DNA from: Gemmatimonadota bacterium
GTDB taxonomy: Bacteria; Gemmatimonadota; Gemmatimonadetes; Gemmatimonadales; Gemmatimonadaceae
Reading direction: 5' to 3'
Length of the DNA stretch: 64,000 bases
NCBI GenBank assembly: GCA_016719105.1
Contig: JADKAQ010000008.1
Span: 420,181 to 484,180, forward strand
In this document: one piece after another, positions 41,085 through 49,922 of the stretch
Layout: the number at the start of each line of letters is the position of its first letter
Position numbering within the stretch: position 1 is the stretch's first letter
Translations under genes and position numbers: made by a program
The notes under the pieces: generated by a model
The model's database searches: none
Seen by the model: the letters and a program-made list of their open reading frames with translations, nothing else
What the model was told of the DNA's origin: nothing

Positions 41085-43901
41085 ATGGTGCTTTCGGCGC
41101 TTGGACTCGTTGCCGTACTCGCGGGCGCCACCGTCACCGATTCCACCGTTGCCGTGGTGCGGGCGGCGATGCGAGCGGTGGAAGGGGACAGCGCGGCTCG
41201 GGTCTCCGCGCGGTGGGAGGCGCGCCTTCGGCGCTCGCCGGGCGACCGCGAAGCGACACTCGGACTCGGCCACATCGCCCAGTTGCAGTACCGCTACGAG
41301 ACCGCCGCGCGACGGGCGCTCGCCGTGATCGGCGGGGCGCGCGACGCACTGGCGGTGCGCGGCCACCTGCTTTCGGCGGCAGCGCTCACCACGCGGGCTC
41401 GCTTTCGAGAAGCCGACACCACGCTCGTCACCGCGATACGGCTTGCCGAGGCACTCGGCGACAGTTCGCTCCTGGCCGAGTCGATGATCGCGTCGGCCAT
41501 CACGCGCATGCGCACCGCCGGGCTCGCGGCGGCAGATTCGCTCCTCTCGCGCGCGGCGCGACTGCTTCGTGAGGATGATCTGCGCGTGCAGGCCAGCCTG
41601 CGGTGTGCTCGTGCGCTGGTGCTGGCCACGCGTGGTCGCCCGGAAGCCCGTCAGGAGGCGCTGGCCGCTGCCGACCTCGCGCTACGCGCCGGCGAGCGTC
41701 GCCTTCGGGCGAGTTGCCTCATGGTGGTGGCCCAGGACTGGAGCCGGATCGGACGCGCAGACTCAGCCGGTGCCGTGTACGACCAGGTGGTGGCGCTGCA
41801 ACGCGCGGTGCACGACCGGGCGGGGGCCGCCGTCGCGCTGCAGTGGCGTGGGTATTTGGCGACGACGGTCGGCGCGTACCAGTCGGCGTTGCGCGACCTT
41901 CGCGAGGCCGTGCGCGAGGGCACGGCGGTGCGGAACCCCACGCCGGTGGCCTGGGCATCGCTCAGTCTGGCCGGCATTGCCCTCGATTTCGGCGACGCGG
42001 AAGAAGCGGCGGCGCACGCGGCGCGCGCCCGTGCGTCATTCCAGCAGTCGGGCGATCAGCTCGGCGCATCCAATGCGTTAGGCGTCATGGGCGACATGGC
42101 GCGTGCCGCGGGAGATATCGACACCGCGCGGGCCCGCTACTCGGAGGCCCTCGCTGCTGCGTTGGTGGAGCGGCGAGCCGCCTCGGCCTTCGCACTGCTG
42201 CGCGGCATGGCCGACCTCTCCATGATGGAGGCGCGCTGGGAACGTGCGGCGCAGGAGCTTGATTCGGCACGCGTCATCGGCCGCAGTGCCGGGATGCGCG
42301 GGTCGGAGGAGGGCATGCTCAGTCAGGAGCTGCTGTTGGCGCTTCGCCGTGGCCGCCTGGACGATGCGGAGCAATTACTGCGTCGGAGTTCGCGCACCGA
42401 GGAGCAGCGCGGACGCGCCTACATCGCGCGTGTCCTTGGCGCCGAGTATCACGGGCGCCGGGGACGCGTGGACAGCGCGCAGGCGTACCTCACGCTGGCC
42501 CTCGACGAGATGGACCGCTGGCGCGCCGACCTCGATGAGCGGCAGTTGCGACAGGCCGTGTTCGAGCCCAAGACATTCTGGGCCGATGCCGACCTTGGAT
42601 TCGCCACCGTACTGGCCCTTCTCGCGCGCGCCGGGCGGGTGGGGGCGGCGCTGGAACTGGCGGAACGGCGACGCGCACGCGAGCTCCTCGATCGCCTGAT
42701 CCGGGACGAGGCGCTCGGCGACCGAACGACCGGCGGGGTCGAACGGATCTCGGCACGCGAGGGCATCCGCAATCGATCGCGATTCTATTACGAGCGTTCG
42801 ATCAGCAGCGAGGCGCTGCAGGCGGCGCTGCCCGACGAGCGCACGGCGCTGCTGGAGTTTGTCACCGGACGCGGCGGCGAGCCGACCACGCTGTTCGTCG
42901 TCACGCGTGGCGGCCTCACCGCGCACCAGCTGGCTCCCATCGACAGCCTGGCCCCGGCGATCGCGCGCTTTGTGCGGTATGCCGAGAGCGGGGTGGCGGC
43001 ACCGGCGCTGGCGTCGGCGCTGGGCGAAGCCCTGCTGGGCGCGGCGCTCCGGGCGCTCCCGCCCGCGATCACGCAACTCGTCATCGTCCCCGATGATGTC
43101 TTGCATCGCGTTCCATTCGATGCACTGTCGCTCGCCGGAGTGACCGCAGTGGTGGACCGATTCGGCATCAGTACCGTCCCATCGGCCGCGGTCGCACGAA
43201 CCCTGTGGCAGCGTGGGCAGCGCAGCGCCGCCGGTGACGTACTCGCCCTCGGCGATCCGATCTTCGCCCGGAGCGGCGGACTGCCCGCGGAAGCGGGAGC
43301 CCCAGTCGGCCGAGACGGGACGCTCCCATCGCTGCCCTACACGCGCATCGAGGTTCGACGCGTGGCGCGATTGACCGCTCCCGCGCACGTGCGCCTGGCG
43401 GGCGACGCCAGCGAGTCGTGGCTCAGGCGAACTCCGCTCGAGCGCTACGGCATCGTGCACCTGGCGACCCATGCGTGGGTGGACCATCGCTCGCTGCGCC
43501 GAACGGCGGTCGCGCTGAGTGCGGGAGACGGTGAGGACGGTTTCATGCGCCCCGCCGACTTCGCTGCCTTGGCTCTCGACGCCGACGTCGTGGTGCTGTC
43601 GGCCTGCGGCACCGCTGGAGGGGTGGTGATGCGCGGCGAGGGTGTGTTGGGACTCACGGCCCCGTTGCTCGTGTCCGGCGCCCGCGCGGTGGTGGCCACC
43701 GGTTGGCGGGTCGGGGACCGGGCGGCCGCTCGGCTGGTGGGTGATTTCTACGAGTCGCTGGTCACCGGCGCCAGCGTTGGCGAGGCGCTGCGCGCGGCGA
43801 AGGTCGCGGCTCGACGCCGGGGCGCCCCGGTGAGTGAGTGGGCCGCCTTTGGCATTGTAGGGAACGCGACGGTGCGCCCGCGTCCCGTCGCGCAGCACTA
43901 G
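41085..43901 (+). CDS. Exported TPR-CHAT (caspase-like) protein
   Basis: 938 residues. The N-terminus MVLSALGLVAVLAGATV looks like a signal peptide, followed by about ten TPR-like helical repeats (residues 40-480) and a C-terminal CHAT peptidase domain (about 600-935). The catalytic dyad is visible: His792 in GIVHLATHAWVDH and Cys841 or so in VVLSACGTAGG. CHAT proteases are caspase and separase relatives; cytosolic ones act in anti-phage CRISPR-linked or gasdermin systems, but this one appears to be exported. It converges on an anti-sigma/sigma pair and heads a locus of secreted proteins, so proteolysis of an envelope partner or of the anti-sigma factor is a testable idea. Confidence 0.87.
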   Translation: MVLSALGLVAVLAGATVTDSTVAVVRAAMRAVEGDSAARVSARWEARLRRSPGDREATLGLGHIAQLQYRYETAARRALAVIGGARDALAVRGHLLSAAALTTRARFREADTTLVTAIRLAEALGDSSLLAESMIASAITRMRTAGLAAADSLLSRAARLLREDDLRVQASLRCARALVLATRGRPEARQEALAAADLALRAGERRLRASCLMVVAQDWSRIGRADSAGAVYDQVVALQRAVHDRAGAAVALQWRGYLATTVGAYQSALRDLREAVREGTAVRNPTPVAWASLSLAGIALDFGDAEEAAAHAARARASFQQSGDQLGASNALGVMGDMARAAGDIDTARARYSEALAAALVERRAASAFALLRGMADLSMMEARWERAAQELDSARVIGRSAGMRGSEEGMLSQELLLALRRGRLDDAEQLLRRSSRTEEQRGRAYIARVLGAEYHGRRGRVDSAQAYLTLALDEMDRWRADLDERQLRQAVFEPKTFWADADLGFATVLALLARAGRVGAALELAERRRARELLDRLIRDEALGDRTTGGVERISAREGIRNRSRFYYERSISSEALQAALPDERTALLEFVTGRGGEPTTLFVVTRGGLTAHQLAPIDSLAPAIARFVRYAESGVAAPALASALGEALLGAALRALPPAITQLVIVPDDVLHRVPFDALSLAGVTAVVDRFGISTVPSAAVARTLWQRGQRSAAGDVLALGDPIFARSGGLPAEAGAPVGRDGTLPSLPYTRIEVRRVARLTAPAHVRLAGDASESWLRRTPLERYGIVHLATHAWVDHRSLRRTAVALSAGDGEDGFMRPADFAALALDADVVVLSACGTAGGVVMRGEGVLGLTAPLLVSGARAVVATGWRVGDRAAARLVGDFYESLVTGASVGEALRAAKVAARRRGAPVSEWAAFGIVGNATVRPRPVAQH

Positions 43902-43931
43902 GCAAAGCGCCGGGACGGACCGGGCCGGGCG

Positions 43932-44564
43932 CTACCGGATGGTGAACACCACGCCGGGCGCCACCGCGTGCTGGGCCCCTGGCAACTCCGCCGAGACCAG
44001 CCACTGGTACTGGGTGCCAGCGCCTAACGCGACGGTCATTGGCAGCGCGTATGTGGTGTCCGACGTTGCCGCGCTATGGAGGAGTCCCCCATCCGCCCTC
44101 AGCAGTTCGAGGTCGTAGCGAAGCGCGCCGGCGACGGCGTGCCAGACGAAGGTGCGCGCGCTGTCGGCCGGTACGACGTTTGTGGGCGCGATGGCGGTGG
44201 GGAGTGCGACCGACCCACGCATCGTCTCGACGTCCGGCCCCGACGCGGTCCGCCACCGTACCGCCGAGATTCCCACCGCCAGCAGCAACGACGCGGCGAG
44301 GGCCATCGACGTCCATGCGGGCCGGGCCGGTCGCGCCCGCTGCGGCTCCGCGTCGTGCACCGCCCGCAGCAGGTCAAAGCCCTCGCGGCAGGAGGCACAG
44401 CCCATGACGTGGTCCATCGTCAACAGCCGATCGTCATCACTGCCGCGACGCTCCACCACCGCCAGCAATGCCTCCGGCGTTGCGTGCTCACCCCGCGAGG
44501 TGGTCCCGCTCGCCATCGCACGCTGATAGAGCGCCTGCAGGCGTTCGCGTGTTACAGGGTCCAT
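43932..44564 (-). CDS. Zinc-finger anti-sigma factor
   Basis: 210 residues. The ZAS motif HVMGCASC gives His52, Cys56 and Cys59 in an N-terminal sigma-binding helix bundle; one membrane segment spans about 84-102 (WTSMALAASLLLAVGISAVRW). The outer part (about 125-210) is a beta-sandwich resembling fibronectin type III (FVWHAVAGALRYDLELLRADGGLL...YQWLVSA). It overlaps the sigma gene by 13 bp, the usual coupling. The exterior domain would sense an envelope signal or bind one of the secreted proteins encoded next door. Confidence 0.88.
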   Translation of the reverse strand: MDPVTRERLQALYQRAMASGTTSRGEHATPEALLAVVERRGSDDDRLLTMDHVMGCASCREGFDLLRAVHDAEPQRARPARPAWTSMALAASLLLAVGISAVRWRTASGPDVETMRGSVALPTAIAPTNVVPADSARTFVWHAVAGALRYDLELLRADGGLLHSAATSDTTYALPMTVALGAGTQYQWLVSAELPGAQHAVAPGVVFTIR

Positions 44565-45121
44565 GCGTCCTCCGCGCAGGTCATGCCATCGGCCGCCAGC
44601 TCCGTGCGCAGGTCGGCCAGTCCGCGATACAGCAGGTTGCGCGTGTTGACCGTCGTCCAGCCGAAGGTCGCGGCAATCTCGTCGGGTTTGTAACCCGCCA
44701 GGTACATGCGCACCACCGGGCGGCGTGACGCCATCACGCGCTCGAGGGCACGCGCCACGCGTGTGGCCAGCTCCGCCTCGCCTAACGTATCCTCGATGGA
44801 TGGTGCCTGCATGGCATCGGTAGTGAGGCTGCCCTCGTCCCCCGCCGGCCGCTCCAACGCCACTTCCCGCTTGGCCTGCCGACGTCGAATGAGATCGAGG
44901 GCGGCGGTGACCGCCGTCCGGTACACGTAGGACGCAGGGGCCGCCTCGATTGTGTCAGCGTCCCGCTGCGCCTGCCACAGGCGAATGCGCACCTGCTGGA
45001 ACAGTTCATCCAGGTCGTCGCCATGCAGGCGATAGCGCGACCCCACGAGTCGCACGCGCTCGGCGAAGCGATTGAGCACGCGTTCGAGCGACGACGAGAG
45101 CCGGTCAGGTGGGGCCGCCAT
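44552..45121 (-). CDS. ECF sigma factor
   Basis: 189 residues with sigma region 2 (VGSRYRLHGDDLDELFQQVRIRLWQA) and region 4 (LERVMASRRPVVRMYLAGYKPDEIAATFGWTTVNTRNLLYRGL). Region 2 is divergent: the usual DAEDLVQEVF reads DLDELFQQVR. It is co-expressed with the zinc anti-sigma factor downstream and lies back to back, 86 bp apart, with the secreted CARDB gene at 45208. The intervening 30-bp element recurs before the second CARDB gene, which suggests that those genes are its targets. Confidence 0.9.
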   Translation of the reverse strand: MAAPPDRLSSSLERVLNRFAERVRLVGSRYRLHGDDLDELFQQVRIRLWQAQRDADTIEAAPASYVYRTAVTAALDLIRRRQAKREVALERPAGDEGSLTTDAMQAPSIEDTLGEAELATRVARALERVMASRRPVVRMYLAGYKPDEIAATFGWTTVNTRNLLYRGLADLRTELAADGMTCAEDAWTL

Positions 45122-45149
45122 GGCGGCGAAGCTACGGGCAGGGTGGCAC

Positions 45150-45179
45150 GTGACACAACCCGCGCGCGCGGTGCGTCAC
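45150..45179 (+). promoter_or_regulatory. Candidate ECF promoter / inverted element, copy 1
   Basis: GTGACACA-N14-TGCGTCAC, followed by T and G. It lies in the 86-bp divergent gap between the sigma gene and CARDB protein 1, 29 bp before the latter's ATG. The right half contains the CGTC core frequent in ECF -10 elements. The halves also form an imperfect inverted repeat (GTGACRCA/TGYGTCAC), so a two-directional or repressor site is possible. Copy 2 at 49839-49868 has the same spacing. Confidence 0.6.
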
Positions 45180-45207
45180 TGGTGTCGTCTCCCATCACGA
45201 GTCGACC

Positions 45208-46149
45208 ATGACTTGCCTTCTGTCCGCCGCGCGTACGGGCCGTGCCGTCTCCGGCATGGCGCTGCTGCTCGCGCCCATCGGACTTGCCGCCCAGCGCCCG
45301 GGCGGGGCGCAAACAGCGAAGGTCCCCTCCCCGGTCTCCTCGTACCAGGTCGAGGTGCAGAGCTTCACCATGACGCCGGCGCAACCACGCGCGGGCGACA
45401 ACGTCACGTTCCAGCTGACGCTTCGGAATAGCGGAACCACCGCGCCGTCCGCCGTCCCCTGGCTCATCGCCTTGCAAGGCGGCGCGCAAATGGTCGGGCA
45501 GGGAACCACCGGAGCGTTCGCTGCCGGGGCGACGCAGACCGTCACCGCTACATGGCGCGCGGTGGCTGGCAGCCACGCGGCGTTAGGTACGGTCGCCCCT
45601 CCGGGCGTGAGCACCATGCTCAATGCAGCTCCTGTTGCCAGTAAGGCGAAGGACCTTCTCTTCAACGTCGCCAGCGTGTCCGCCTCCAGCGTCGGGAGCA
45701 GCAGCAATGGGCCCGTGACCCAGCAGTTGCTCGACTGGAACAAGGCGCGAGTGGCCGGAGCCAGATTCGCCGACGGCAAGGCGCAGGCCGCCTGTCGAGC
45801 CCTGCTGACCGGCGCCGACACCGACCCGTATCGCGGGACGAACATGGTGCTGCACGGCGTCCGTGGCCTGGTCGTGGCGCACCTGCAGTGCATGACGCCA
45901 CTGGGCGGACGCATGAATCCGGAGTTCTTCGACTTCACGCTCCGCAACGGCTGGCGCGTCAAGTCCTTCGACATCAGCCAACCGCAGTCGAATCCGCAGC
46001 AGAACGGCTGGCAGGTGTTGGTGCGTCCGACTGTCGGCAGCGACCGCCCCTACACCAAGCTCGCCATGTGGGCCAATGGCGTGAGCGCCCTGACCCTCAC
46101 CGTCGAGATCTGGATCGAGGGGCCCGCAGGCACCGATCCCTACCAGTGA
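45208..46149 (+). CDS. Exported CARDB-like protein 1
   Basis: 313 residues with a signal peptide ending near GLAAQRPG. A CARDB/Ig-like domain (about 50-150: SFTMTPAQPRAGDNVTFQLTLRNSG, ATQTVTATWRAVAGSHA) is followed by a C-terminal domain with three Cys and the segment DFTLRNGWRVKSFDI. The second domain recurs in the protein at 49923-50843, where it reads LTLRNGWTVRSVRV, so these are paralogues with the same two-part build. No catalytic motif. Probably a secreted or surface-bound structural or adhesive protein controlled by the adjacent ECF sigma factor. Confidence 0.75.
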   Translation: MTCLLSAARTGRAVSGMALLLAPIGLAAQRPGGAQTAKVPSPVSSYQVEVQSFTMTPAQPRAGDNVTFQLTLRNSGTTAPSAVPWLIALQGGAQMVGQGTTGAFAAGATQTVTATWRAVAGSHAALGTVAPPGVSTMLNAAPVASKAKDLLFNVASVSASSVGSSSNGPVTQQLLDWNKARVAGARFADGKAQAACRALLTGADTDPYRGTNMVLHGVRGLVVAHLQCMTPLGGRMNPEFFDFTLRNGWRVKSFDISQPQSNPQQNGWQVLVRPTVGSDRPYTKLAMWANGVSALTLTVEIWIEGPAGTDPYQ

Positions 46150-46423
46150 TCGGTCGAACCCCTCGGTGATACCAGCTGTGGCGTTCCTCCGATTCTCCCG
46201 GTGTGGGGTCGCGCGCAACGCAACGAGCTGCATTCCGTGCCCTTCCTCGATCGAAGTCCCGCGAGGCGTTGGTGAGAAGCGGGGTCCACCGCTTTCGTCT
46301 ATTGGACGCGCCGGGCTCTCGTGCGGCGCACCAGCACAGCGTGCGTCGCTTCGTCCGACGCACACCCAACCCATCCGCGGCGTCCCCCCGGTTTCGCCTT
46401 ACCCGTCCGCAGACCCTGGCTCC
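46150..46423. other. Intergenic region within the secreted-protein run
   Basis: 274 bp between CARDB protein 1 and the barrel protein. The downstream frame is open through much of it, but it lacks signal-peptide character, so I treat it as non-coding leader. No hairpin or promoter recognised. Confidence 0.35.
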
Positions 46424-48544
46424 GTGATTCCACACGCGCTGCGCCTCACGTTGCGCCTCACCCTGTCTCTGGTCGCCGCCACGTTCCCCCTCGCGGCGCA
46501 GGACAGCCCACGCCCACGCCCCGCCGCACCGCTCGATACCAGTGCCATCGTCGCTGCCGCGCGGTGGACCGGCGAGCGCTACGTCGGCAGTCGCACCGTC
46601 CTCGCCTTCGATCTCTCTCGCCCGCTGGACCCCGGCCAGCGCCTCGCCCTCATCGTCGGCACCACCGATGTCTCGGCTGCGGTCCAGGTGCGCGGCCAGC
46701 GGGCCGAGTATGCCCCCGCCGCGCTCCGCCTCCCCGCCGGCGAGTCCGAAGCCGTGGCGTACGTGGTTGCGGCTGACGGGAGTTGGCGCGAAGCCGGCCG
46801 TGCCCCGCTTCGGGTGCGCACACGCGCTGGATTCGACCGCGCCTCGGCGACTCCCTCGGTCGACCTGACGAGCGCCGGCCAGCTGGACCAGTACGTCGCC
46901 GAGGGCGCCCCACCACCCGATCGGCGCACCTACCAGGACCTCACGATGCGCCTCGCACTCGGCAACACCGTGGCGCGCGACGGTTGGGAGGTCGCCTTCC
47001 AGTCCAACGCGGTGGGTGTCACCGACAAGACACAGCGCCTGCGCTGGAGCGAGCGGCAGGACCGCGCCCCGTCGCTCGACCTGGCCGACTATCGGCTGCA
47101 GCTCTCGCGCGGACCCGTGCGCGCGGCCGTGGGCAACCTCTCGGTCGGCACCAATCGATACCTGCTGTCCGGATTTGGGTCACGCGGCGCCTCGGCCGCC
47201 GTGCAGCTACATCGTGCCATCGCGCTCGACGCCGCGGCCGTGAACGGCACCAACCTGGTCGGGTGGGACAATGTCCTCGGCCTCTCCGAGTCCGACCACC
47301 GACTCGTCTCCACTGGCCTCAACGTGGAGCTGATCCCCAGCCGGCCGGGGGCGGTGCACCTGGACCTCAGCGCGCTCGACGGCTCCGTTCTCCCACGCAC
47401 CGGGTTCACGCAAGGCGCCGTCACCGACGCCGAGCGCAGCCGCGGCTACGGCGTGCAGGTGAGCATGAGCGACGCCGCGCAGCGCCTGCGCTTCGCCGGC
47501 GGCGTCACGCAGTCGCGCTTCCGCAACCCGGCCGATCCCTTGCTCGCCGGCGACACGACCATTGTGGCCGTTCGCTCGGAAGCGCGGTCGGCGCGCTTCG
47601 GAGAGTTAGGCGTCCAGTTGTTGCGCGAGCGCCGCCTCACCGATTCGCTGCGGGTGTCGCTCGCTGCGACCGTCCGCCACGAGCGGGTCGATCCCCTGTA
47701 TCGCAGCGTGGGGGCCTTCGTGCAGGGCGACCAGCAACAGGACGGCGGTGACCTGACGGGAACCTTCGGCCCCCTGTCCGTCCAAGGCGCCATCACGCGG
47801 AGTCGTGACAACCTGGCCGACGTTCCCTCGATTCTCACGACCCGCACCCGACGGCGATCCCTCACCCTCGCCGCGCCGCTCAGCGGACTGCTCGGCCTGT
47901 CGTCGCGCCCGTGGCTCCCGGTGGCCACCTTCGGATGGGAGGGCACAGGACAAGCGGGAGACGGCATCCCGGTGAACAGCGACTTCGCCGCCACGCACGT
48001 TCCCGACCAGTTCAGCCGCGTGCGGAACACCTCGCTCACCTGGTCCCTCGCGCGCCTCAACATCGCCTACCGGTGGAACGAGTCGTTCCAGGACAACCGT
48101 CAGGTGGGGCGCGAGCGCGCCGACTTCCGGGCCCGGGTCCATGCGGTCTCGTTGGGGTTGAACGGCATCCCGCGCCTCACCCCCTCGCTCGAAGGCAGTG
48201 TCGAGCGGCAGGACAACCTCGAGGCCGGCACCCAGCAGCGCACCAGCCGGGTGGGATCGATCGTGCAGGCGCAGCTCACGCGCGCGCTCGCCCTCTCGGG
48301 CAACCTCGCCCACACCTGGACCTTCGACCCGTTTGCCGATCGGCGGACGCGCAACCTCGAGGTGCAAGGCGAGCTGTCGCAAGGCTTCACACTCTACCGC
48401 CGAGTCGACGGTGGGACGCAGGGACGCGTGTTTGTGCGCTATGCGCGCACCCGCGCGGCCTTCTTCCCCATCATCCCCGATCCCTCGCTGGTGCCACAGC
48501 TCATGTGGACCATCAACGCCGGCTCCTCCTTCCGCCTGTTCTGA
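46424..48544 (+). CDS. Predicted outer-membrane beta-barrel protein
   Basis: 706 residues from a GTG start chosen because the signal peptide (HALRLTLRLTLSLVAATFPLAAQ) begins there. After an N-terminal Ig-like segment (RTVLAFDLSRPLDPGQRLALIVGTTDVSAAV) come about 20 amphipathic strands and a C-terminal Phe (SSFRLF), the pattern of outer-membrane barrels. No plug or TonB box is seen. It may export or anchor its secreted neighbours. It lies 2 bp before the next gene and is the largest member of the run. I do not recognise a named family. Confidence 0.72.
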   Translation: MIPHALRLTLRLTLSLVAATFPLAAQDSPRPRPAAPLDTSAIVAAARWTGERYVGSRTVLAFDLSRPLDPGQRLALIVGTTDVSAAVQVRGQRAEYAPAALRLPAGESEAVAYVVAADGSWREAGRAPLRVRTRAGFDRASATPSVDLTSAGQLDQYVAEGAPPPDRRTYQDLTMRLALGNTVARDGWEVAFQSNAVGVTDKTQRLRWSERQDRAPSLDLADYRLQLSRGPVRAAVGNLSVGTNRYLLSGFGSRGASAAVQLHRAIALDAAAVNGTNLVGWDNVLGLSESDHRLVSTGLNVELIPSRPGAVHLDLSALDGSVLPRTGFTQGAVTDAERSRGYGVQVSMSDAAQRLRFAGGVTQSRFRNPADPLLAGDTTIVAVRSEARSARFGELGVQLLRERRLTDSLRVSLAATVRHERVDPLYRSVGAFVQGDQQQDGGDLTGTFGPLSVQGAITRSRDNLADVPSILTTRTRRRSLTLAAPLSGLLGLSSRPWLPVATFGWEGTGQAGDGIPVNSDFAATHVPDQFSRVRNTSLTWSLARLNIAYRWNESFQDNRQVGRERADFRARVHAVSLGLNGIPRLTPSLEGSVERQDNLEAGTQQRTSRVGSIVQAQLTRALALSGNLAHTWTFDPFADRRTRNLEVQGELSQGFTLYRRVDGGTQGRVFVRYARTRAAFFPIIPDPSLVPQLMWTINAGSSFRLF

Positions 48545-48546
48545 CC

Positions 48547-49822
48547 ATGCACCTGTCGAACGTCGCGGCTCGAGTGGCAGCCGTGCTGTTGCTTGTTGCC
48601 AGCCGCAACGCCGTGGCCCAGATCCGCGTGAACCCCACCGGCGTCAACGTCAATACGCAGGGAGCGAGCACCGTCTTTCTCACCTACGGCGGCCTGGCCG
48701 GCTACGATGCGGTGGAGGCGCTCTGGTGCGGGGAACTCATCAATGCCCGCCCCGCCGTGGGGTTGCGCTGCAACCCGGCGACCATCTTCGGCTCGCTGCC
48801 GCTCCGCTTCACCCAAACGACCAGCAGCGGCATCAGCGCCCTCACCGACATCATGACGATCCCCGCCTCGGTCACGCGTCGTGCCTATCAGGCGGCGGCG
48901 GACGGGCAGGGGTCGGCGTTCTTCTATGTTCGGCGCTTTGTCAGCCGCACGGGCGGCCCTGAGCAGTATGTCGCGGTCACCTGCCGGCTGTCGGGGGGGT
49001 GCGCGCGCGCCGCTCGCCCTCACCGACGTGCAGCTCGAGGTGGACGGCGATGCCCCGGTGCTGACAGTCGCCCAAGGGGAAGCAGTCCCCGAGTTCTCGG
49101 CGCGCCTCGCCTACACCGGTTCGGGACGACTCATCGGGCGATGGGAGGTCGTCCTGCCCGGCGAGGAACTTCCGACACCGGAGGACCTGCTGACCGAAGC
49201 GACGCTTCCCCGCGAGAAGCGCGGGACGCAGCGGCGCTACACGCAGTTGTCGCGCTTCAACGTCTTTCTCCCGCCGACGGGACGCGCTGACATCCCCGGG
49301 CCTGATCCGTCGCGCCTCCCGTCGGACGTCGATGGGGTCTATCACATTCTGCTCCGCGTCGAGTCGAGCGCCGACAAGGAAGGGGATTCGAATCTCGCGG
49401 CAGTGGGGGCCGGCACCGGAGTGGTGACCTCGGGTGGGGTGGCCGGCTTCCCACTGCCCACACTCCGCTATGTCGTGGGGAGCGGGGAGGGCGTCGCCAT
49501 GCCCCTCAACGCCTCACGCAGCGACGTGGCGCTCATCACGCCCCGCGAGGGCGCCAGCGTTGATCGTCGCGTCCCCTTCACCTTCTCGTGGGCGGTTTCG
49601 GTTCAGGCCGCGCTCTATCGTGTCGAGTTGACGTCCGAGTCGGGAGCACCGCTCTTCAGCGCACTCGTGGCCGCGCCGATCGCGAGCTATCGCACGCCGC
49701 CATTCCTGGCCGACCGGCTGGCAGAGGTGACGAAACTGCGGTGGCGAGTGGTCGCCACCGATGCCAGCGGACGCGAGGTCGCGCGAAGTGCGTGGCGCGT
49801 GGTGGCGGTCCCGGTGCCATAG
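48547..49822 (+). CDS. Exported Ig-like protein, frameshifted
   Basis: Signal peptide (VAAVLLLVASRNAVAQ) then VNPTGVNVNTQGASTVFLTYGG and a beta-rich chain. The frame breaks in a run of seven G at about 48994-49000: with six G the sequence reads on as LSGGARAPLALTDVQLEVDG to the stop at 49822, for about 424 residues. The last 100 residues form a fibronectin-like domain (RVPFTFSWAVSVQAALYRVELTSESG). A homopolymer indel suggests a read error rather than decay. It follows the barrel gene by 2 bp. Confidence 0.7.
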
Positions 49823-49838
49823 GCCGGCACACGCGCGC

Positions 49839-49868
49839 GTGACACAGCACGCGAGCGGGCTGCGTCAC
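49839..49868 (+). promoter_or_regulatory. Candidate ECF promoter / inverted element, copy 2
   Basis: GTGACACA-N14-TGCGTCAC, followed by TG, identical in both blocks and in spacing to the element at 45150-45179, while the 14-nt core differs at several positions. It lies 54 bp before the ATG of CARDB protein 2 and just after the Ig-like gene stop. Confidence 0.6.
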
Positions 49869-49922
49869 TGCAGCACGACCCTCGATTGCACGCCACCGCC
49901 CTCACCCATCGCGAGCGCGCCC

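Noticed and set aside
41085..45121. CRISPR-linked or gasdermin-type CHAT defence system
   Set aside because: No cas, gasdermin or nuclease gene is adjacent, and the protein has a signal peptide; the context is sigma/anti-sigma and secreted proteins.
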